Shown: one piece after another, positions 7,161-13,179 of the stretch
Layout of the letters: each line of letters begins with the position of its first letter
How positions within the stretch are numbered: the stretch's first letter is position 1
Assembly: GCA_947629115.1 (NCBI GenBank)
Contig: CANRCL010000024.1
Location: 1 to 13,900, forward strand
Direction of reading: 5' to 3'
Source of the DNA: an uncultured Bacilli bacterium
GTDB taxonomy: Bacteria; Bacillota_I; Bacilli_A; RF39; UBA660
DNA: 13,900 nucleotides
Made by a program: the position numbers and the translations under genes
Notes under the pieces: generated by a model
What the model saw: only the letters and a program-made list of their open reading frames with translations
What the model was told of the DNA's origin: nothing
Databases searched by the model: none

Positions 7161-7263
7161 AATCATCACTTACATTATAACAAATTTTAAAATAATATTT
7201 AATATCTTTATCTAGTAATTTACAATTGTAATTATCAATTTTATTTATTACTAATTTTTGCAT
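7150..7263 (-). pseudogene. 37-codon 5' fragment of the small gene after LRR gene 2
   Basis: An open frame starts at ATG 7261-7263, one base after the stop of LRR gene 2, with AGGAAG at the right distance. It reads MQKLVINKIDNYNCKLL and later KYYFKICYN, against MNKVVIQNIDNYVYTLN and KINIEFYD in the intact 92-residue protein. Nine of the first 16 residues are identical. Homology fades after about residue 30 and a TGA at 7150-7152 ends the frame just inside LRR gene 1. The -10 box of LRR gene 1 (7174-7179) lies within it. I read it as a truncated duplicate. It retains a good translation start, so a 37-residue peptide could still be made. Confidence 0.7.
7174..7182 (-). promoter_or_regulatory. 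Predicted extended -10 promoter of LRR gene 1
   Basis: TGTTATAAT on the minus strand is an extended -10, preceded by AAAATT as in the ASCH-gene promoter. The -35 region is weak (TTAAAT at 7197-7202). Transcription would start near 7167, next to ATG 7166 and seven bases before ATG 7160, so the leader is almost absent. Confidence 0.5.
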
Positions 7264-7264
7264 T

Positions 7265-9016
7265 CTATCTTCCTATTCTATTTTTAAAATTATCAATATC
7301 AATCGTTTGATGACTAAATAAACAATAACAGCCCACTATTTTTAAATTTGACATATTAATTCGTCGTATTGCATTATTACCATATAAAAAATAATCTTTT
7401 GCTATCTCCAAATTTGGCAGATAAATTTCTTCTATTGTAGTATTATTGGGTAAAAAATAATTTTCGGCTTCTTCTAAATTTGGCAAACTTAGTTTTTTTA
7501 AAGCATTATTGTAGTAAAGGAAACAATATCCGGCTATTTTCAAATTTGGCATATCAATTTCTTGAATAGAATCATTATAAAAAAAGAAAAACCTTTCTGC
7601 TTCTTCTAAACTTGGTAAACTTAATTTTTGTAAGGTATTATTTTTGTAAAAGAAATAATTTTTGGCTATTTTCAAATTCGGCAGATAAATTTCTTGGATA
7701 GAATTATTATAATAAAAGCAATTATCTCCTACTTCTTCTAAACATGGTAAACTGAAAATTTTTAAGGCATTATTTTTGTAAAAGAAATAATTTCCTGCTT
7801 TTTTTAAATTTGGCAGATAAATTTCTTGGATTGTATTATTATAGCCTAAAAAATAATTGCCGGCTTCTTCTAAATTAGGTAAACTTAATTTTTTTAAAGT
7901 ATTATTTGAGTGAAAGAAACAATTTCCGGCTTTTCGTAAACTTGGCAAATTGATTTCTTGGATTGTATTATTGTTAAATAAAAAATTATCTCCAACTTCT
8001 TCAACGTTTAAAATTTCTAATTTAATGAATGCATTATTCTTGTCTAATACTATTTTTACTTTATTATCATCTTTTAATGTAATATTTATAATTTTTCCTA
8101 TTGTTTCTTTTTCTATTTCTATTTTTTCTATATTTTCTAACATTTCTATAAAAGATTCTACAAGTGTTTTATCATATAACATAATTTTTTTATTTACTAA
8201 ATCTAATATAAAATAATCAAATATTATATATTTTTCTTTTGGATATCTTTTTACTTCAAAATTATCAATTATAATATTATTTGGGCAATAATATACATTA
8301 AATATTTCATAATTATATTTATAATATTTACCATCATTGGCCCTTACATAACCATCTATTTCAAATCCATTATTTTTATATTGTTGAACTAAACCATATT
8401 TATTAGCAAAACTTTCTGTTAATCCTGGAATTATATTATCTAAATTATTCGAAAATGTTGCATCGCAATTGTTTACTATATGATTATATCTATTTTTTAT
8501 AGATAAAGTATGTGAATTATCTTTAGTAAATTGAATACTTATAACACTTGTACCATATCTATCTTGTCTTTTAGGATTAGGATAATCTTCTCTTTTTATT
8601 TCGTCAACATCTTTTTTTAATGCAAAAAAGACATAATCATTATTTAATCTTCCTCCATTAAATGTACATAATTGTTCTCCAGGAGCATAATATTTTTTAA
8701 ATCTTTGAATTTCTTCTTCAGTATGACATTCATAAAAATCATATCCGGCTTCATTTAATAATTCTTGAGGAGATTTATCACTCTTTATTTCGTTATTATT
8801 TTCTGTATCTACAAGAATATATATATAATTTTTAAATTCACATTCTAACTTTTGTTCTATTATATCTTGATACAAACTATGATTAGGTTCAAAATTATCT
8901 AATAACAATTTTAAAAGTAATCCTTTTGTTTCTAATATAGTAGCAAAAGTTTCCCTACAATAGTGAGCCATATCTTCGCCATATAATTTTTTAATCATTT
9001 TTAATTCATTTTTCAT
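7265..9016 (-). CDS. Leucine-rich-repeat protein, paralog 2 (longest LRR array)
   Basis: This 583-residue paralog of the two flanking LRR genes lacks any export signal. The N-terminal domain has the same landmarks: MKNELK, YECH (to 98), CTFNGGRLN (from 117), YGTSVISIQF (154-163), RYNH (176-179) and DATFSNNLDN (185-194), then the middle segment KYIIFDYFILDL. Residues 327-568 are 11 contiguous 22-residue LRRs with an alternating two-unit pattern, many more than in the paralogs. It lacks the C-terminal cap and YEQ..DTKHR tail of genes 1 and 3 and ends soon after the last repeat in NRIGR. The ATG at 9016 has AGGA eight bases upstream and overlaps (ATGA) the stop of a 15-codon fragment that begins inside gene 3, so it is probably translated from the gene 3 transcript. 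Function is unknown. Confidence 0.85.
   Translation of the reverse strand: MKNELKMIKKLYGEDMAHYCRETFATILETKGLLLKLLLDNFEPNHSLYQDIIEQKLECEFKNYIYILVDTENNNEIKSDKSPQELLNEAGYDFYECHTEEEIQRFKKYYAPGEQLCTFNGGRLNNDYVFFALKKDVDEIKREDYPNPKRQDRYGTSVISIQFTKDNSHTLSIKNRYNHIVNNCDATFSNNLDNIIPGLTESFANKYGLVQQYKNNGFEIDGYVRANDGKYYKYNYEIFNVYYCPNNIIIDNFEVKRYPKEKYIIFDYFILDLVNKKIMLYDKTLVESFIEMLENIEKIEIEKETIGKIINITLKDDNKVKIVLDKNNAFIKLEILNVEEVGDNFLFNNNTIQEINLPSLRKAGNCFFHSNNTLKKLSLPNLEEAGNYFLGYNNTIQEIYLPNLKKAGNYFFYKNNALKIFSLPCLEEVGDNCFYYNNSIQEIYLPNLKIAKNYFFYKNNTLQKLSLPSLEEAERFFFFYNDSIQEIDMPNLKIAGYCFLYYNNALKKLSLPNLEEAENYFLPNNTTIEEIYLPNLEIAKDYFLYGNNAIRRINMSNLKIVGCYCLFSHQTIDIDNFKNRIGR
7313..8038 (-). repeat. Eleven tandem 66-bp (22-residue) LRR-coding repeats
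   Basis: Eleven in-frame units of exactly 22 codons fill 726 bases of LRR gene 2. Two forms alternate: an A form (NNTIQEIYLPNLKKAGNYFF) and a B form (NNTLKKLSLPNLEEAGNYFL). The real period is therefore 132 bp. The first unit (8038-7973) is degenerate and the last (7378-7313) is a mixed form. Confidence 0.85.
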
Positions 9017-9060
9017 TTTGATTTCCTATAATTAACGATGTTTAGTATCATTTTGTTCAT
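9013..9060 (-). pseudogene. 15-codon 5' fragment of the small gene at the end of LRR gene 3
   Basis: Inside the end of LRR gene 3, in another frame, ATG 9058-9060 opens a 15-codon frame reading MNKMILNIVNYRKSK. It aligns with MNKVVIQNIDNY of the intact 92-residue protein with one codon missing, and it begins at the equivalent place in the LRR tail. Homology stops at NY, about 15 bases before LRR gene 2. Its TGA overlaps the gene 2 ATG (ATGA). It looks like a duplication scar that could still couple translation of gene 2 to gene 3. Confidence 0.6.
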
Positions 9061-10477
9061 AACCCATTTCTCCCTCTATTCTTACTTGACCATTTAAATA
9101 AGGATTATTTTTAAAATATTTTTTTATTATCTCTTCTCTATTGGGAACAATTAATTCTTTTAAACCTTTAGAACGGGCTAAAAAATTACCACCTATATTT
9201 CTTAAATTAGGAGCATATAATTTTTGTATTCTTTGATTAAAGGCTAAAAAATTAAAACCACTTTTCTCTAAAAGAGGTAAATATATTTCTAATAATTCTT
9301 TATTTTGAGCCAAAAAATTATCTTCTACTGATTTTAATACTGGGGCTTCTAAATACTCTAATGATTTGTTATTAAACAAAAAAGATAAACCAATTTTTTC
9401 ACTATCTCTTAAAGTTATACTTTGTAAGAAAATATTATAGAATAAATAATATTTAGGTATTTCTTTTAAATTATCATTTACTAAATTAAGCATTCGATTT
9501 TCTTTATCTAAATGAATTTCAATAACATTACCATTTTGAGGAGTTAAATATACTGTTTTTTCACATTTATCTTCACTATTTAAAATTTCTACTTTTTCAA
9601 TCTTTCCAATAGTTTCCACAAAACTATCTTCAATATTTTTATCATAAAATTTTAGTTCTTTACATCTTAAATCAAGAAAAAAATAATCAAAAATTAAATA
9701 TTTTTCTTTTTCATATTTTTTTACTTCTAAATTATCAATAATTGTATTATTAGGGCAATAATATACATTACCAATTCTATAATTATATTTATAATATCTG
9801 CCATCTCGGGCTTTTACATAATTAGGAATGCTAAAAGCAAATTGAGGACAAGTTTGAATTATTCCATAATATTTTTCAAAACTATAAGTTAAACCCGGAA
9901 TAATATTGTCTAAATCATTAGCAAAAGTAGCATCAGCATTTTCAACGGTATCATTATAACGATTTTTGATAGATAATGTATTAGTGCCATCTTTATCAAA
10001 TTGAATACTTATAACACTAGTTCCATAGTTATCTTCTCTGGCGGGATATTCACATCTTTCTATTTCAGTAGCATTTTTTTTAACCGCAAAGAAAACACGG
10101 CATTTATTTAATCTTCCCCCATTAAAAGTACATATCTTTTCACCATCGGCATAATATTTTTTAAATCTTTGTATTTCTTCTTCAGAATGACATTCATATA
10201 AAATATACCCGACTTCATTTAATAATTCTTCGGGAGTTTTATCAGTAATAACTTTTTCTCTTTTTCTTGTAAATTTACTAATTACAAATTTTTTAAATAA
10301 CTTTAGAATACAATTTTCTTCTAAATCAGTAAACAATGTATGATTAGGATTAAAACTACTTACTAAAATATTCGTTAAGTAGCCATCATATTCTAAAATA
10401 GTAGGAAAATTTTCTTTGCAAAATTTTGCCATTTTTTCCCCATATAATTTTTTTATTACCTTTAAATCATTCTTCAT
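9032..10477 (-). CDS. Leucine-rich-repeat protein, paralog 3
   Basis: This is a 481-residue cytosolic protein with the same architecture. Its N-terminal domain has MKNDLK, YECH (94-97), CTFNGGRLN (116-124), YGTSVISIQF (151-160), KNRYN (171-175) and DATFANDLDN (182-191). The middle domain includes KYLIFDYFFLDL. About five 22-residue LRRs follow (from about 351 to 460), then the cap EEIIKKYFKNNPYL and the tail YEQNDTKHR shared with paralog 1. A 75-base stretch of the N-terminal domain differs from paralog 1 at only two positions. The ATG at 10477 is chosen by comparison with the paralogs and because the predicted transcript begins at that base; a TTG at 10495 is in frame but lies before the predicted transcript start. 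It probably forms a transcript with gene 2, 15 bases downstream. Function is unknown. Confidence 0.85.
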   Translation of the reverse strand: MKNDLKVIKKLYGEKMAKFCKENFPTILEYDGYLTNILVSSFNPNHTLFTDLEENCILKLFKKFVISKFTRKREKVITDKTPEELLNEVGYILYECHSEEEIQRFKKYYADGEKICTFNGGRLNKCRVFFAVKKNATEIERCEYPAREDNYGTSVISIQFDKDGTNTLSIKNRYNDTVENADATFANDLDNIIPGLTYSFEKYYGIIQTCPQFAFSIPNYVKARDGRYYKYNYRIGNVYYCPNNTIIDNLEVKKYEKEKYLIFDYFFLDLRCKELKFYDKNIEDSFVETIGKIEKVEILNSEDKCEKTVYLTPQNGNVIEIHLDKENRMLNLVNDNLKEIPKYYLFYNIFLQSITLRDSEKIGLSFLFNNKSLEYLEAPVLKSVEDNFLAQNKELLEIYLPLLEKSGFNFLAFNQRIQKLYAPNLRNIGGNFLARSKGLKELIVPNREEIIKKYFKNNPYLNGQVRIEGEMGYEQNDTKHR

Positions 10478-10483
10478 ATATTT

Positions 10484-10492
10484 ATTATAACA
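10484..10492 (-). promoter_or_regulatory. Predicted extended -10 promoter of LRR gene 3, leaderless
   Basis: TGTTATAAT on the minus strand is followed by only six bases before the ATG at 10477. Counting seven bases from the -10 places the transcription start on the A of the ATG. No Shine-Dalgarno sequence is possible, so the message should be leaderless. The -35 is not recognisable. Confidence 0.5.
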
Positions 10493-10519
10493 CAATCTAT
10501 TTAGAAATTCTTTATTAAC

Positions 10520-11416
10520 TTATAATTTTACTTCTTTTCCTTTTTCAGCCCATCTAATAAATTCATCTGCCCCTATATTATATTGAGGTTTTAAGTATTC
10601 ATATAAATGTAGATTATCTTTTTTAAAGTTATTATTTAACATATCTTTGACAAATTTATCTTTAACATCTTGTAATAATTCCTCTAAAGAATTATATTCT
10701 CTTATGCCTTTATAAAGAACCCAAGAATGTTCAAACCAATAATATTTTTGACCTTTTTTATAAACTAAAAAAGTATGGGTTGAACAATTAGTATTATCAT
10801 AATGAATAATAAAATAAGTATTAAATTCATAACTACTTTGCTTAAATAAATATCTTTCTAATTCTACTTGGTCCCAACAAACTCCTAGTTTACTTTTTAA
10901 TAATTCTTGAGGACTTTGTAAGATATAATTTTTACCAAACAATTCATCATTATCTATATATTTTTGCCCTTTTTTATTAACCCAACCATATTCTATATCA
11001 TTCATTATTTTTATAATGTCATCTTCTGTATAATAATTCCAAATACTTAATTTTCCTTTTATTTTTAAAGGTTTATTTAATGGTTTTACATTAGTTAATA
11101 GCCAAGCATAATTACCAACTTGATAATTACCACAAATATATTCTTCATAATGATTATTCTTAATATCTTGAATAAATTCTTCGGTCATATAAATAACATC
11201 TTTTAACTCACATTCACAAATAATTTCACTATATTTAAAATCCATACCTTTAATCAATTTTTGTAAATCTAAAGAAAGATTTTTAGCAAGTTTACTTTTA
11301 CCTGCATGAATATATAATTTACCACGATAAGAAGTATTCCAAGTTCGAGTTTCAATATGTTTAATATTATTTTTAATTAGAGAAGCATAAGGTTCTTTTA
11401 TGGTTAAACATTTCAC
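10520..11416 (-). CDS. ASCH domain fused to a transglutaminase/cysteine-peptidase-like domain
   Basis: This 298-residue cytosolic protein has two parts. Residues 1-127 are an ASCH domain, a PUA-like beta-barrel that binds RNA or nucleotides in known members: it starts MKCLTIKEPYASLI, with ETR (22-24), RGKLYIHAGK (31-40) and KIKGKLSIW (118-126). Residues from about 140 contain GVCWDQVE (178-185), THTF (213-216) and YWFEHSW (226-232). This spacing fits a Cys-His-acid triad (C180, H214, E229) as in the transglutaminase-like fold. The activity is inferred, not established. Start: a GTG at 11425 overlaps the ribosome-binding site AGGTGAT, so GTG 11416, eight bases after the GG, is preferred and gives the usual ASCH N-terminus. 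It lies downstream of ligD and upstream of the LRR genes and has its own likely promoter in the ligD tail. Confidence 0.75.
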   Translation of the reverse strand: MKCLTIKEPYASLIKNNIKHIETRTWNTSYRGKLYIHAGKSKLAKNLSLDLQKLIKGMDFKYSEIICECELKDVIYMTEEFIQDIKNNHYEEYICGNYQVGNYAWLLTNVKPLNKPLKIKGKLSIWNYYTEDDIIKIMNDIEYGWVNKKGQKYIDNDELFGKNYILQSPQELLKSKLGVCWDQVELERYLFKQSSYEFNTYFIIHYDNTNCSTHTFLVYKKGQKYYWFEHSWVLYKGIREYNSLEELLQDVKDKFVKDMLNNNFKKDNLHLYEYLKPQYNIGADEFIRWAEKGKEVKL

Positions 11417-11433
11417 TACTATCACCTAAATTA

Positions 11434-11442
11434 ATTATAACA
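11434..11442 (-). promoter_or_regulatory. Predicted extended -10 promoter of the ASCH gene
   Basis: TGTTATAAT on the minus strand lies between the ligD stop and the ASCH start, with TTTAAA at 11457-11462 as a possible -35 inside ligD. The 15 bases ending in the -10 (AAAATTTGTTATAAT) are identical to those at LRR gene 1. Confidence 0.5.
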
Positions 11443-11447
11443 AATTT

Positions 11448-12338
11448 TTATTTTTCTTTAAATATTGGTTGCCTTAAATGATTACTTTTAGTTCTTTCTA
11501 TATATTGAACTTTACATGTTAATTTAGGAGTTATATAATTTATTTCTTTTTTATAATCATAAAAAGAACTAGTTTTATTAATTTTACATTTAATTATTTG
11601 ATTATATAGTTTATGTTTTTTAGCCATGGATACTTTACCGACAAAATATAATTTATTTCTCCGTTTTTCTCCTAAATATAAAGTTAAACTTGCATTTTTA
11701 TTTGTATCAGTATAACCTCCAATAAAAAAGGTTTCTTGTTTAAAATTTTTAATCTTTAGCCAATTATTAGAACGAGTATTAATTATATAAGGACTATCTT
11801 TCTTTTTAGCCACTATACCCTCTAAATTTAATTTTTGAATTTCTTTAAAATAAGACGTACCTTGTTCATTTAACCATTTGGTTTTAATAAAATAATCATT
11901 TTCTGAATAACTATCTAATATATCTTTTCTTTCTAAAAGAGATAAATTGGTTAAATCTTTACTACCTTTATATAATATATCAAAGCATACAAATACAATG
12001 GGACTTTCAATACTTTGATTTTTAATTTTAGATATATTTTTAAGATGAGACCTTTCTTGTAATTTACTAAAAGATGGTAAGCCATTTTGAAAAGCCACTA
12101 TTTCGCCATCAAATATCGTATTTTCTTTAACTAATTCTTTTATATTTTGTAATTCTGGAAATAAATTACTTATGTCTTGCTTATTTCTCGTTTGCACTAT
12201 AACTTTATTGGGACTCACAAAAAGAACTGCTCTTATACCATCAAATTTTAATTCAAAAATATAATCTTTAGAGTCAAAAGGTTTTTCTATTTCTTTTAAT
12301 AACATAGGTACCCATTTTTTATTTTTCCAAATATTCAT
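11448..12338 (-). CDS. ligD: ATP-dependent DNA ligase, LigD ligase domain only (NHEJ)
   Basis: This enzyme seals DNA ends by way of an adenylated lysine, working with Ku in non-homologous end joining. The 296-residue protein shows the ATP-ligase motifs in order: ELKFDGIR (29-36, nucleophile K31), TRN (50-52), FDGEI (76-80), FDILY (119-123), EGIVAKK (173-179) and WLKIK (193-197). An OB-fold region follows (FVGKVSMAKK, then LTCKVQYIERT and LRQPIF), typical of LigD ligase modules. There is no polymerase/primase or phosphoesterase domain, either fused or as a neighbour in this window. It starts at an ATG that shares one base with the Ku stop (TAATG), so translation is coupled. The gene symbol is given for the ligase module; a single-domain protein of this kind is also often labelled ligB-like. 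Confidence 0.92.
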   Translation of the reverse strand: MNIWKNKKWVPMLLKEIEKPFDSKDYIFELKFDGIRAVLFVSPNKVIVQTRNKQDISNLFPELQNIKELVKENTIFDGEIVAFQNGLPSFSKLQERSHLKNISKIKNQSIESPIVFVCFDILYKGSKDLTNLSLLERKDILDSYSENDYFIKTKWLNEQGTSYFKEIQKLNLEGIVAKKKDSPYIINTRSNNWLKIKNFKQETFFIGGYTDTNKNASLTLYLGEKRRNKLYFVGKVSMAKKHKLYNQIIKCKINKTSSFYDYKKEINYITPKLTCKVQYIERTKSNHLRQPIFKEK

Positions 12339-13087
12339 TATTTTTTCTTCAAACTCTTTTCTAATGCCTCAAGTAAATCACTAACTTGCTCTTTTTGACG
12401 TTTTTTAACCTTTTTTATTTCTTTGCCATTTAATTTATCTTCAATTGCGTCTTTAATATTATCTTGGTATTCGTCTTGATATTTATCGGGCTCGAATTTA
12501 CCTTTTCTTTCTTCGATTAATTTAATGGCTAACTCTAACTCTTTGGAATTAACTTCTTTTTCTTGGATTTCTTCTTCCGGAAGCATTACTTCTTCTTTAA
12601 AAAATAAAGTTGTCATAATAATGCCATAATTAGTAAGTCTTAAAATACAATAGTAAAATTTACTACCAATAACTGTTTTAGCCAATGCCACTTTTTTAAC
12701 TTTTTTTAAAGCCTCACAAAATAAATTATAGGCTTTACTCTTTTTTTCAGTTTCTAATAAATAACTTTTTTCAAAATAAGCCGGGTCAATATCTTTGATA
12801 TCAATAAAAGAAACAATTTCTATTTCTTTTTCATTTTCGGGTTTTAATTTATCTAATTCTTCTTTAGGAAAAGTTAAATATTTATCTCTTTCATATTCAT
12901 ACCCTTTAATAATATCTTTTTCTTTAACTTGTGTTTTACAATGTTCACAATATTTAACATAATTAATTCGATGAAGACATTTTTTATGTAATTGATTAAA
13001 TGATGTATCATTATTTCTAATTAAAGGATTCATAACTATTGGAATATTAACAAGACCAAAAGAAATGCTACTATGGATATTAGGCAT
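12338..13087 (-). CDS. ku: Ku protein, DNA-end-binding NHEJ factor
   Basis: Bacterial Ku forms a homodimeric ring that slides onto double-strand ends and recruits LigD. The 249-residue protein opens with SISFGLVNIPI (6-16). It has a cysteine cluster (C37, C47, C50 in CLHRINYVKYCEHCK), then YEYERDKYLTF, IEIVSFIDIKDIDP and FEKSYLLE, all usual Ku core landmarks. The charged C-terminal arm, KKRQKEQVSDLLEALEKSLKKK, matches the region that usually contacts ligase. Length is close to the bacterial norm. The ATG at 13087 has GGTG nine bases upstream. It overlaps ligD and is divergent from the dehydrogenase gene, with both promoters crossing in the 92-base spacer. Confidence 0.95.
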   Translation of the reverse strand: MPNIHSSISFGLVNIPIVMNPLIRNNDTSFNQLHKKCLHRINYVKYCEHCKTQVKEKDIIKGYEYERDKYLTFPKEELDKLKPENEKEIEIVSFIDIKDIDPAYFEKSYLLETEKKSKAYNLFCEALKKVKKVALAKTVIGSKFYYCILRLTNYGIIMTTLFFKEEVMLPEEEIQEKEVNSKELELAIKLIEERKGKFEPDKYQDEYQDNIKDAIEDKLNGKEIKKVKKRQKEQVSDLLEALEKSLKKK

Positions 13088-13108
13088 ATTTATTCACCAA
13101 TATTATTA

Positions 13109-13137
13109 TTAACTTAAATATCTAAATTATGTATAAC
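13109..13137 (+). promoter_or_regulatory. Predicted promoter of the dehydrogenase gene
   Basis: TTAACT (13109-13114) and TATAAC (13132-13137) are separated by 17 bases. The start would lie near 13144, giving a 36-base leader with the ribosome-binding site AGGAAGTGA (13168-13176). The -10 overlaps the -10 of the opposing Ku promoter. Confidence 0.45.
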
Positions 13138-13157
13138 AAAAAATAGGCTAATGTCAT
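13130..13157 (-). promoter_or_regulatory. Predicted promoter of ku-ligD
   Basis: Read on the minus strand, ATGACA (13152-13157) lies 16 bases from TATACA (13130-13135). The latter is preceded by TGT, making the same extended -10 form seen at the LRR, ASCH and plsC genes. The predicted start is near 13123, about 36 bases before the Ku ATG. Confidence 0.45.
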
Positions 13158-13179
13158 AAATTAAGATAGGAAGTGAAAT

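Noticed and set aside
7313..8038. CRISPR-like or non-coding satellite array
   Set aside because: The 66-bp period is in frame, the units are contiguous without unique spacers, and each encodes an LRR turn.
7950..8216. Plus-strand open frame opposite LRR gene 2
   Set aside because: It is a hydrophobic shadow of the repeat region with no start signals.
5568..10495. Prophage or insertion-sequence origin of the LRR block
   Set aside because: No transposase, integrase, phage structural gene or terminal inverted repeat was found, and composition matches the flanks.
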